Part shown: piece after piece, positions 8,941 through 16,536 of the stretch | Position numbering within the stretch: position 1 is the stretch's first letter | How the letters are laid out: every line of letters starts with the position of its first letter | Assembly: GCF_900156045.1 (NCBI RefSeq) | Contig: NZ_FTMX01000004.1 | Coordinates: forward strand, 529,462-593,461 | Origin: Peribacillus simplex | GTDB lineage: Bacteria; Bacillota; Bacilli; Bacillales; DSM-1321 | Direction: 5' to 3' | Length of the DNA: 64,000 nucleotides | Position numbers and translations under genes: made by a program | The notes under the pieces: generated by a model | Seen by the model: only the letters and a program-made list of their open reading frames with translations | Databases searched by the model: none | What the model was told of the DNA's origin: nothing

Positions 8941-9506
8941 TAGTCACTTGATTTATTAGGCGACAAACATAAAAATAATTGAAAAGGTAATACGAGCTTT
9001 GGACTACTATCACTATCATTAGTATAGTCAATCGAATTAGCTAATAGATAGAAGAGGAAATTCGGAGTAAATGTATTACACCAAAATTTAGCACTGAATA
9101 TAAACGGGCGGTAGGAGGAAACGAAATAACATGTTGCGTTTTTAAGGCAAGCCTATAGACTGGTTTGCCTTTTTTAATGCCTCCAGCACTTATATTTATT
9201 CACATGGTTGTGACCGTTTGACTCCGTTCGTTTAGTCGTTTTGGCAATTTCACTGATGGTTTTACCTTCAAGATAAAGCAGCAGCATGTATCGTTCGAAC
9301 ATTCTTTTGCAATAGGAAAAAGCATGGCTTATCCTCATCATTCATTTGATTCGAAATCTGCGGCATTTTTTTTTGCCTTTATAAGGTTTTGTTTATTCTA
9401 TATCCAATTTGGCGGAAAATAACTTTCAAGTTCTTAAATAGCAAGATTTTATATGAAATCCATAACAATGTTTGTCATAATAAGAAAGTAGGAAGGGGGG
9501 AACATC
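8941..9506 (+). other. 565-nt gap with hairpin and transposon debris
   Basis: No intact gene is present. Around 9072-9130 (+) a short open stretch reads TPKFSTEYKRAVGG, resembling the N-terminus of an IS3-type OrfA. A hairpin with a T-run lies at 9144-9177 (arms 9144-9153 and 9162-9171). A minus-strand transposase-like helix-turn-helix fragment follows. The last 150 nt are AT-rich and carry the ribosome binding site of the next gene. Confidence 0.5.
9190..9330 (-). pseudogene. transposase helix-turn-helix fragment
   Basis: On the minus strand the frame reads MFERYMLLLYLEGKTISEIA followed by KTTKRTE, typical of the N-terminal helix-turn-helix of IS630/IS3-type transposases. There is no start, no catalytic DDE region and no flanking inverted repeats, so it is a decayed remnant. 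The family assignment is uncertain. Confidence 0.45.
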
Positions 9507-10430
9507 ATGCTTCGATTATACGGGGCTTTAATCGGCCTTAGTTTGATATGGGGTTTATCGTTCGTTTTCATGAAGTGGCTGCTCCCGCCAGCGGGAATTT
9601 GGGGGATTGTGTTTCTCCGCTGTTTGGCGGGTGCTGTTGTTCTGCTTCCCATTTTATGGTGGAAGCGCAGTGAAATCAACTGGGGATTGCCATGGAAAGC
9701 GCTGGTTGTTGTCGGAATCTTCAATTGCGGATTAGCATGGGGTTTAATTGCTTTAAGTGAAACAGAGATTAACAGCAGCACGGCATCGATTCTTAATGCC
9801 ACCACTCCGATCTGGACGGGGATCATCGGATTTATCATTTTTTCTTATGTTTTAACCGCCCGACAATGGATGGGCATTCTTATCGGTTTTTTCGGAATTC
9901 TAGTATTGATGGATTTTCAAGTCGGTCAGCTTTTCGGCAAGGAATTCATCGGGATCGGGACAATGCTGCTTGCATCCACCTGTTATGGTTTTGCCGGCCA
10001 ATATACGAAAAGATTTCTTTCCAGTACCAGCATATTGGTCATTACTACGTTTACGCTGCTCACGGGTGCCTTTATCGGTTTGATAGGGATGTTAATAACA
10101 GGTCCGATTAAGCCAGTGATGTTGATGGACCCGCTAACGATTTTCTCCATAGTCGGTCTTGGATGCTTTGGCTCTGGGCTCGGCCAGCTGATCTATTTCT
10201 ACATCAATAAAAATGGCAGCCCAGAGTTAGCCGCAACGGTTACATACCTTATTCCTGCAAGCGCTATGGTTTGGGGGTATGTCCTGCTTGGAGAAGCGAT
10301 TAATCCTAATGTAATTATTGGCCTGCTGATTATTTTCGCAGGGGTTTATCTTTCTTCTAAAAAGTCAAAAGAAAAAGATGGTGCTAACTCTTCATCCGGA
10401 AAACAAGCGGAATTCCGTCATGTAAAATAA
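9507..10430 (+). CDS. EamA/DMT-superfamily transporter
   Basis: This 307-residue protein has ten hydrophobic segments arranged as two EamA repeats (about residues 5-140 and 150-285). N-terminal GLSLIWGLSFVFMKW and mid-protein NATTPIWTGIIGF are typical of drug/metabolite exporters of the RhaT/YdcZ-like group. The start is ATG behind AAGGGGGG. It stands alone between transposon debris and a terminator, so context gives no clue to substrate. A second, more distant DMT protein lies at 60451. Confidence 0.85.
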   Translation: MLRLYGALIGLSLIWGLSFVFMKWLLPPAGIWGIVFLRCLAGAVVLLPILWWKRSEINWGLPWKALVVVGIFNCGLAWGLIALSETEINSSTASILNATTPIWTGIIGFIIFSYVLTARQWMGILIGFFGILVLMDFQVGQLFGKEFIGIGTMLLASTCYGFAGQYTKRFLSSTSILVITTFTLLTGAFIGLIGMLITGPIKPVMLMDPLTIFSIVGLGCFGSGLGQLIYFYINKNGSPELAATVTYLIPASAMVWGYVLLGEAINPNVIIGLLIIFAGVYLSSKKSKEKDGANSSSGKQAEFRHVK

Positions 10431-10446
10431 GAAACCAAAAAGAAAT

Positions 10447-10487
10447 AGCCCTCACGTAAAGGTTTTGTCTTTACCTGGTGGGCTTTT
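10447..10487 (+). terminator. terminator after DMT transporter
   Basis: An imperfect stem from AGCCCTCACGTAAAGG to the TTTACCTGGTGGGCT arm is followed by a T-run, 17 nt after the stop codon. Confidence 0.75.
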
Positions 10488-10667
10488 GTATTGAAATACT
10501 GATTCTATTTTACAAACAATTGATTGATCGTCTTTGCCGCGAATTATATCTATAGACAGTAACCCCTTGGAATGGCATTTGCTTTAGAAAAGACATTCTG
10601 TTCCCATGATTCTTTCGAAAAACAATTAGATTCAATTGAAAATTGTCAAAATTTTTTAGAATTTATT

Positions 10668-10750
10668 TTGACTTTGAGATATATTAATTTGAGATAATGT
10701 GGTTGACAGCGAATTTTATTCATGTTAAATTATCTTTAAGTAAAGATATA
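10668..10750 (+). promoter_or_regulatory. mhq-type promoter with overlapping operator
   Basis: TTGACA (10703-10708), 17 nt, then TAAATT (10726-10731) make a good sigma-A promoter. A palindrome with perfect 8-bp arms, TATCTTTA (10731-10738) and TAAAGATA (10741-10748), sits on the transcript start. Upstream, TTTGAGATA occurs twice (10673 and 10688), and a further AAGATAAT copy follows downstream. ATCT...AGAT dyads resemble the operator of the MarR-type repressor MhqR, which controls quinone-responsive mhq genes in B. subtilis. A weaker second promoter, TTGACT at 10668, is possible. Confidence 0.65.
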
Positions 10751-10884
10751 TTAATTCAAGATAATAATGAAACCTTATCCAATCCCTTTAATGAATAGCC
10801 ACTCTTCTTGAAGGAAAAATATTGGGGATTAATTCAAAAGCTAAACATCCAAAAATTGAATCGTTTTAATGGGAGGAATAATTT

Positions 10885-11862
10885 ATGAATGGATTAAAAG
10901 GTATACACCATGTAACGGCCATAACAAGCAGTGCAGAAAAGAACTATGAATTTTTCACAAATATATTAGGCATGCGTTTAGTCAAGAAAACAGTTAACCA
11001 AGATGATATCCAAACCTATCACCTGTTTTTTGCCGACGATGTTGGCGGTCCAGGTACTGACATGACATTCTTTGATTTTCCTGGTATTCCTAAAGGAGTG
11101 CATGGGACTAATGAGATTTCAAAAACATCCTTCCGTGTACCGAATGATGCGGCATTGGAGTATTGGGTTAAGCGATTCGACCGTTTGGAAGTAAAGAATA
11201 CAGGGATCCAGGAACAGTTTGGTAAAAAGATCATTTCATTTGTGGATTTTGATGATCAGCAATATCAATTGATTTCCGATGAAAACAATCAAGGGGTTGC
11301 AGCGGGGATTCCTTGGCAAAAAGGACCGATTCCCCTGGAATATGCCATTACAGGATTAGGACCAATTTTCATTCGGATCGCCAACTTCGATTATTTTAAA
11401 GAAATGATGGAAAAAGTTCTATTATTCAAAGAAATAGACAAGGAAGGATCTTTTCACCTATTTGAAGTAGGGGAAGGTGGGAATGGTGCACAAGTGATTG
11501 TTGAGCATAATTCGATCCTTCCTCAGGCACGGCAGGGTTTTGGGACTGTTCACCATACAGCCTTCCGTGTTGAAGACCGTTCCGTTCTGGAAGAATGGAT
11601 CAAACGAATGGAAAGCTTCCAATTCCATACGTCCGGTTATGTTGATCGTCACTTTTTTGAGTCGCTTTACGTACGAGTGGCGCCGCAAATATTATTCGAA
11701 TTTGCCACGGATGGTCCTGGATTTATGGGGGATGAGCCGTATGAAACGCTTGGGGAAAAGTTATCTTTACCACCGTTCTTGGAACCGAAAAGGGATCAAA
11801 TTGAAAAGTTGGTCCGTCCCATTGATACTGTAAGAAGCACCAAGGAATTCAATAAAGAATAA
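10885..11862 (+). CDS. mhqO: ring-cleaving extradiol dioxygenase (MhqO/MhqA-like, VOC fold)
   Basis: This 325-residue two-domain vicinal-oxygen-chelate protein has an N-terminal module from GIHHVTAITSSAEKN and a C-terminal module from GFGTVHHTAFRVEDRS. Metal-ligand candidates are the His of HHVTAI, the His of VHHTAF and a Glu in ILFEFATDGPGF. Relatives in Bacillus (MhqO, MhqA, MhqE) cleave hydroquinone-type rings and protect against quinone electrophiles. The start is ATG behind GGGAGG. The MhqN-like reductase follows after 110 nt, the same pairing as in the B. subtilis mhqNOP locus. The choice among the mhqO, mhqA and mhqE names rests on this neighbour. Confidence 0.82.
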   Translation: MNGLKGIHHVTAITSSAEKNYEFFTNILGMRLVKKTVNQDDIQTYHLFFADDVGGPGTDMTFFDFPGIPKGVHGTNEISKTSFRVPNDAALEYWVKRFDRLEVKNTGIQEQFGKKIISFVDFDDQQYQLISDENNQGVAAGIPWQKGPIPLEYAITGLGPIFIRIANFDYFKEMMEKVLLFKEIDKEGSFHLFEVGEGGNGAQVIVEHNSILPQARQGFGTVHHTAFRVEDRSVLEEWIKRMESFQFHTSGYVDRHFFESLYVRVAPQILFEFATDGPGFMGDEPYETLGEKLSLPPFLEPKRDQIEKLVRPIDTVRSTKEFNKE

Positions 11863-11972
11863 TTGACAACCTTTAGCGAATGATATATTGGTTTATGCCC
11901 ATACTAAAATAGGTAGAAATAATAAATGGAATAATCATTTGAAATAGAAAAAATGCTCTGGAGGAATGAATC

Positions 11973-12572
11973 ATGACAAAAGATTTTTACACGGCGATTA
12001 AAGAGAGACGTTCATATTATGGAATCAATAAAGAGGTCCAAGTATCGGATGAGAAAATTAAAGATATTGTTGAATTTGCGGTAAAACACACGCCATCGGC
12101 TTTTAATTCCCAATCTTCCCGCCTTGTTGTTTTGACAGGCTCTGCCCATGATAAATTATGGGATATTACGACGCAGGCTTTAAGGAAGGCGGTTGGTGAG
12201 GGGGATTTCTCTGGCACTCAACAAAAAATGGATTCCTTTAAAGCGGGATATGGGTCAATATTATTCTTTGAAGATGAGTCTGTTGTGAAATCACTTCAAG
12301 AACAATTTGCAACGTATGCCGATAACTTCCCAATCTGGTCACAACAAACATCAGGCATGCATCAATTAGTTGTTTGGACTGCACTTGAATCAGAAGGATT
12401 GGGAGCAACTTTACAGCATTATAATCCACTAATAGATGATGATGTGAAAAAAGAATGGGATGTTCCGAGCAATTGGAAATTGATTGCGCAAATGCCATTT
12501 GGAAATCCAACATCTCAACCGGGTGATAAAGAATTCAAACCACTTGAGGAGCGTATAAAATTTTATAAATGA
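11973..12572 (+). CDS. mhqN: nitroreductase-family oxidoreductase (MhqN-like)
   Basis: This 199-residue FMN-dependent nitroreductase-like protein is of the Frm2/MhqN type. Features are the N-terminal KERRSYYGI FMN-contact region, HTPSAFNSQSSRLVVL near residue 40, and the C-terminal AQMPFGNPTSQPGDKEF signature. It probably reduces quinones or nitroaromatics with NAD(P)H in the cytoplasm. The start is ATG behind CTGGAGG. It lies downstream of the dioxygenase on the same strand and ends at a strong terminator, so the two probably form a quinone-detoxification operon. A DoxX partner (mhqP) is absent. Confidence 0.85.
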   Translation: MTKDFYTAIKERRSYYGINKEVQVSDEKIKDIVEFAVKHTPSAFNSQSSRLVVLTGSAHDKLWDITTQALRKAVGEGDFSGTQQKMDSFKAGYGSILFFEDESVVKSLQEQFATYADNFPIWSQQTSGMHQLVVWTALESEGLGATLQHYNPLIDDDVKKEWDVPSNWKLIAQMPFGNPTSQPGDKEFKPLEERIKFYK

Positions 12573-12596
12573 GTGAGATGCTAAATATCTCAACAG

Positions 12597-12625
12597 AGAG
12601 CCAACCCTGATTGGCTCTTTTTTTC
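12597..12625 (+). terminator. terminator after mhqN
   Basis: The perfect 8-bp stem AGAGCCAA/TTGGCTCT with a 6-nt loop is followed by seven T residues. Confidence 0.88.
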
Positions 12626-12641
12626 GTTGTTCCGCGATATC

Positions 12642-12689
12642 TTGACAATGACAATGTCATATTATATATTTACGTCAGTCGATACTGAC
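12642..12689 (+). promoter_or_regulatory. TetR gene promoter with two palindromes
   Basis: TTGACA (12642-12647), 17 nt, then TATATT (12665-12670). Two dyads are present: TGACA-A-TGTCA (12649-12659) in the spacer and GTCAGT-CGAT-ACTGAC (12674-12689) over the transcript start. Both share the TGACA/TGTCA half-element. This is a typical layout for autorepression by the TetR protein encoded next. Confidence 0.6.
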
Positions 12690-12716
12690 ATAAGATTGAT
12701 GATAGAGGGTATTTAA

Positions 12717-13307
12717 ATGAATGGTAATAGAAAACAAGACACTTCTGATAAAATTATGATCGCTGCTATAGATCTTATGGCAGAAAGAGGATACAATGGC
12801 GTATCCACCCAAGAAATAGCTGATGCGGCGGGTTTAAGCGAAAAGACGCTATTTCGCCATTTCGGCAGCAAACAAAACCTTCTTGAAACCGCGTTTGACC
12901 GATTTCATTATGCTGAAGAGATGAGAAGCCTTTTTGAGGGGAAACTCGTTTTTGATTTGTCTCAGGATTTGCTTCTGATCAGTCGAAAGTATCATGAAAT
13001 TATGAACCATAACCGAAAGCTGATTCAAATCGGAATGAAAGAGCAAGTTAATTTGCCTGGTTTACACGAAAAAATGCAAAAGCATCCTCAACAATTATTG
13101 ATGATCTTATCCAATTATTTAAGGGGAATGTCGGAAAAAGGAAAAGTCATTCGGTCCAATCCTGAATTGCAAGCCTTATCATTTATGATGATGCATTTTG
13201 GTGCTTATATGAACGAGATAGAAACCAATGCAGACTTTCCAAGCATATCATTGGATGATTTTATCAAAGAGAGTGTCACCATATTCACTAGGGCTTTAAC
13301 CCCTTAA
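12717..13307 (+). CDS. TetR/AcrR-family regulator
   Basis: This 196-residue TetR-type repressor has an N-terminal DNA-binding domain (about residues 10-55): AAIDLMAERGYNGVSTQEIA, then AGLSEKTLFRHFGSK. The C-terminal ligand domain is helical and not assignable. The ATG at 12717 lies 7 nt after AGAGGG. It follows the mhqN terminator and has its own promoter with two palindromes, so it is probably autoregulated. It may also act on the upstream mhq pair, although that promoter's dyads have a different sequence. Confidence 0.85.
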   Translation: MNGNRKQDTSDKIMIAAIDLMAERGYNGVSTQEIADAAGLSEKTLFRHFGSKQNLLETAFDRFHYAEEMRSLFEGKLVFDLSQDLLLISRKYHEIMNHNRKLIQIGMKEQVNLPGLHEKMQKHPQQLLMILSNYLRGMSEKGKVIRSNPELQALSFMMMHFGAYMNEIETNADFPSISLDDFIKESVTIFTRALTP

Positions 13308-13404
13308 TATATTTTTAAGATATTCCTATATTAAAATCATTTTCCAAGTGCTTTTCCCAAAAAAGCAGAAGAATTCACAAAGGCTGGCCAAACTATATAA
13401 AAAA

Positions 13405-13448
13405 CAAAGCAACAGGCAATCTTTTAGTTAAGAGAGCCTGTTGCTTTG
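13405..13448. terminator. bidirectional terminator
   Basis: A perfect 13-bp stem (13405-13417 with 13436-13448) lies between the converging TetR (+) and MFS (-) genes. A-rich flanks on the left and T-containing flanks on the right suit termination from both sides. Confidence 0.65.
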
Positions 13449-13495
13449 CTGTTACCTGTCTTTGCAAAAGAAGGCTGGCGTGTTTTTACATTCAT

Positions 13496-14053
13496 TCATT
13501 CATCCAACGGCTGTGGTGTGATTTTTTCCATCTTCATTATAATGAATCCACTCCAGGCAAACATTAAGGAAGCAATGTAAAAGATGCTGCCGATCGTTAA
13601 AAAGTCGACTAAATATCCGGTTGCAATCACCGCAGCTGCAGCACCGATGGATGTCCAAACATGGTAGTTTCCAATTTCCTCACCCGCCGTTTTCTTCGTA
13701 ACATACCTTGCAAGTACCGTTTTTTCTGTGTTTTTTTGTACTGCCCCAAGTACCCCCATAATGATTTGCAGGAGATAGACATGCCAAATTTCATATGCCA
13801 GAGGAAAGGCAAGATGGATTAGTGCCATCCCCCATGAATAGAAAAGGAGAAATGCTTTGTCACCGGCTTTGTCAGTGAATTTTCCGATAAAAGGATAGCT
13901 TAGTGCTGCAGTCAATGAGAATATTCCATAAGCCCACCCGAATTGCGAATAACTGGTGCCTACATTTTTGATTAGCAAAATATAAAAAGGGAAAATCATG
14001 CTGGCAGCCATTCCAACAGTGCCTTGGTAAAAAACAAAACGTTTATAATTCAT
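13496..14053 (-). CDS. half-size MFS-like membrane protein
   Basis: This 185-residue protein has six hydrophobic segments, equivalent to one half of a 12-helix major facilitator. The loop motif GKFTDKAGDKAFLL sits between helices 2 and 3, where MFS proteins carry G-x3-D-x2-G-R. There is no second half upstream or downstream: its ATG overlaps the stop of the FAD oxidase gene (14050) as ATGA, and its own stop is followed by a terminator. It is therefore either a natural half-transporter that dimerises or an old truncation kept by translational coupling. The substrate is unknown. Confidence 0.7.
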   Translation of the reverse strand: MNYKRFVFYQGTVGMAASMIFPFYILLIKNVGTSYSQFGWAYGIFSLTAALSYPFIGKFTDKAGDKAFLLFYSWGMALIHLAFPLAYEIWHVYLLQIIMGVLGAVQKNTEKTVLARYVTKKTAGEEIGNYHVWTSIGAAAAVIATGYLVDFLTIGSIFYIASLMFAWSGFIIMKMEKITPQPLDE

Positions 14054-15480
14054 GGATGGTACTCCTCATAGAAAAGATTCATGAAGCGATTATCAGGATC
14101 ATATTTCTTCTTTAATTGAAAGAATTCCTCAGTACGCGGATACGCTTCAAATAATTGTGTCTTGGTTGGATACCCATAATAGGGCAAATAGTAGCTGCCG
14201 TTATGGTCAAGCGTCACATCAATCATGTTTCGGATGACCCTTCCGGTATTTGCCTTACTTTCGTCATCAGTCCCTTGATTGATGAGCATTACAAGAGCGA
14301 ACATATCATCCTTGGCATAGGACATGAGTGATTCTTCATTATGCTCCACATAACGTATTGTAATATTTAATAAGTTAAAATCTTTTTCATCAGATAAGGT
14401 TTTTCTTAAATCATCGATATAATCAGCAAATTGATCAATCGGAACGAAGTATTCTTGCAGTACTTCAGTTTTGGTGGGGTTGCTGTAATCCATAAAGGCT
14501 GAGTCCGACCGCATCACATTATTCCTCGAAACCAAGTTACCATCAATATTGGCCGTGTAGGTTTTTTGAGTTTCCCAAAACTTTTCTTTACCCCAGTCAT
14601 TATAACGTGAGAGTCCAAGAAAGAATTTAGGCACGGCAATGATCGTTTCCCGTTTGAGAGTATTGTAGTTAGATAGCTGTGTTTGGTCATTTGCTCTATG
14701 ATAATCAGTTACATACATTTCATCAAAATAGGAGTCAGGAGCCACAGATATTCTTGCAAGATGCATTTTAACATCATCGTTTTGAAGAACTTCTCTTTTA
14801 AAGTACGAAGTATATTCATCATAATGGAGTGATTTGGTTTTAATTTTATAAAGTTCGTCATCGGTAAGGTGGAGTGTTACATCGAGTATTACTCCAAACA
14901 AACCATACCCGCCAATAACCGAATGGAAGAGCTCCGAATTTTCTTCGCGGCTCACTGTTAGGATTTGGCCTTTTGCGTTAAGCAGCCTAAAAGATTCCAC
15001 GGTTTCTATCAAGGCATGATGACGGATATCGCGGCCATGGACATTAACGCTCAATGAACCGCCAATGGTAAAAATGTTTTGAGATTGACTGACCTTCAGT
15101 GCAAGTCCATATGGGTTGATATATTCCTGGAGAGCAGCCCAGGTTGCTCCGCTTTGGACCGTGATGCGTTTTTCTTTTACATCTAAATCAAGTATTTTAT
15201 CATAGTGCTTCATATCGAGCAGGATCCCATTTGGATATAATGTCTGACCTCCTTGGCTATGTTGCATACCGGCAATGGAAATGGGATCATCGTTTTTTTT
15301 TGCATCCAAAACGACCATTTTGATTGCTTCTTCACTATCTTCTGCCTTTATCGCTTTCATTTTAACTGGCATCAGACGGCTGATATCTTCTGCAATAGGG
15401 TGGTCAAGCTTGAAATTAAAAGCCTGCAGTGATAATCCAAATAATAGTGTATATAGGATGATAAAGAAAAATTGTTTCAT
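14050..15480 (-). CDS. exported FAD-binding oxidoreductase (PCMH/VAO type)
   Basis: This 476-residue protein begins with a hydrophobic signal peptide or anchor (about residues 2-20), so the enzyme domain probably faces outward. The PCMH-type FAD domain follows, with SIAGMQHSQGGQT near residue 68, IGGSLSVNVHGRD near 144 and VIGGYGLFGVILDVTLHL near 190. This pattern matches sugar-lactone or alcohol oxidases of the VAO family. The usual histidine for covalent FAD linkage in the R-S/G-x-G-H-S motif is represented by GMQHSQGG, so a covalent link is possible. It is followed in the same operon by the half-size MFS protein and preceded by a TetR regulator on the same strand. The physiological substrate is unknown. 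Confidence 0.8.
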   Translation of the reverse strand: MKQFFFIILYTLLFGLSLQAFNFKLDHPIAEDISRLMPVKMKAIKAEDSEEAIKMVVLDAKKNDDPISIAGMQHSQGGQTLYPNGILLDMKHYDKILDLDVKEKRITVQSGATWAALQEYINPYGLALKVSQSQNIFTIGGSLSVNVHGRDIRHHALIETVESFRLLNAKGQILTVSREENSELFHSVIGGYGLFGVILDVTLHLTDDELYKIKTKSLHYDEYTSYFKREVLQNDDVKMHLARISVAPDSYFDEMYVTDYHRANDQTQLSNYNTLKRETIIAVPKFFLGLSRYNDWGKEKFWETQKTYTANIDGNLVSRNNVMRSDSAFMDYSNPTKTEVLQEYFVPIDQFADYIDDLRKTLSDEKDFNLLNITIRYVEHNEESLMSYAKDDMFALVMLINQGTDDESKANTGRVIRNMIDVTLDHNGSYYLPYYGYPTKTQLFEAYPRTEEFFQLKKKYDPDNRFMNLFYEEYHP

Positions 15481-15612
15481 GATATCTAGCTTTCGACTCC
15501 TCGTTTAATATGTCTGACACTCATTTGAATAATGAAAATGTATGAACTTATAGATTAATGGAGTTACCCTGACCATTCAGTGTGATTGAAAACGAACCCT
15601 TTGATTTATGTA

Positions 15613-16218
15613 TTAGTTCTTCGTTTTCAGCCCATCAATGATTGTTTTGGTTAGCGGTATGGATAGCGATTCCAAGCTTTGTTCTGAGTTGTTTAATCCC
15701 CAATGATAGATGATTCCCATCAGGCTTTGGGTGATAAGTTGTGAAATTTCGTTAACTGATTGATCAGTGTCAATGGCGTTTTGTTCTTTCGCCTCTTCAA
15801 CTAATGAACGAATAATTTGGAAGAGTGAGCGATTCGAATTTAAAAAATAAGTATGTTCTTTTGAATCTAAAGCGGAACTGTAAATCACTTTCATTAAATC
15901 TTTGCCCATTTCTTCTTCCAGAAAACGCATCAATTTGCGTATGAAAATAAACAATTTCTCGGTAGCGTCCATATCGACTGGGAACGAACGGAAGACTTCG
16001 CGATAGTAATCATCGACTTCTATGAATCTCGCTAAAAAAATGTCCGATTTCGCTGAAAAGTGTTGGTAAAATGACCCTTTTGATGTGCCGCTTTTTTTCA
16101 CGATCTCGTCAACGGTAACTTTATCATAACCTTTTTCGCTAAATAGCTTTAAAGATATTTTTAAAATTTTTTCACGAGTCTTTTCTCCCCTAAGCTGTTT
16201 CTTTCTGGGTTCAATCAT
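15613..16218 (-). CDS. TetR-family regulator
   Basis: This 201-residue TetR protein has the DNA-binding segment ILKISLKLFSEKGYDKVTVD with KKSGTSKGSFYQHFSAKSDI (about residues 20-62), close to the AcrR/QacR pattern. The ATG is preceded by GGAGG on the minus strand. It lies upstream of the FAD oxidase and half-MFS genes, pointing the same way with a 132-nt gap, and is divergent from the ACS-type MFS gene. It could therefore control either side. A candidate operator, AGACT-AC-AGTCT, lies in its upstream region. Confidence 0.86.
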   Translation of the reverse strand: MIEPRKKQLRGEKTREKILKISLKLFSEKGYDKVTVDEIVKKSGTSKGSFYQHFSAKSDIFLARFIEVDDYYREVFRSFPVDMDATEKLFIFIRKLMRFLEEEMGKDLMKVIYSSALDSKEHTYFLNSNRSLFQIIRSLVEEAKEQNAIDTDQSVNEISQLITQSLMGIIYHWGLNNSEQSLESLSIPLTKTIIDGLKTKN

Positions 16219-16536
16219 AAAAAACCTCCAAATGATAATTGACAGAATATTCCTGCTTAGTTTAATATCAGACTACAGTCTAGTTAACTGATTGGTGGTC
16301 TATTTAATCTAACGTAGATCATCAATAATCACAACGCTTTCTTAATTTCATTTTGTGTATTTGGAAAGCGCTTACAAAAATGTTGTTGGATTCAGTATAT
16401 GTAAATGGAGGGAAGTGGTATCAGGATAAATTGTTGGTCCTATGAATGAACCAGAGTGTCGGGAAACAGGAGAAGAGATGTGCGGTAAACGAATTATTTT
16501 TTGGGAAATAGTAGCATGAAAAGGGAGGAAATAATC
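16219..16536. promoter_or_regulatory. divergent intergenic region with dyad and cre box
   Basis: The palindrome AGACT-AC-AGTCT (16270-16281) lies about 50 nt upstream of the TetR start and is a candidate TetR operator. GGAAAGCGCTTACA (16363-16376) matches the catabolite-responsive element consensus in 13 of 14 positions (first base G instead of T). It lies about 160 nt before the MFS gene on the plus strand, so CcpA repression is expected. Confidence 0.6.

Noticed and set aside
9449..9838. Minus-strand 129-codon frame over the DMT transporter start
   Set aside because: It is antisense to a clear transporter gene, with no start signal.
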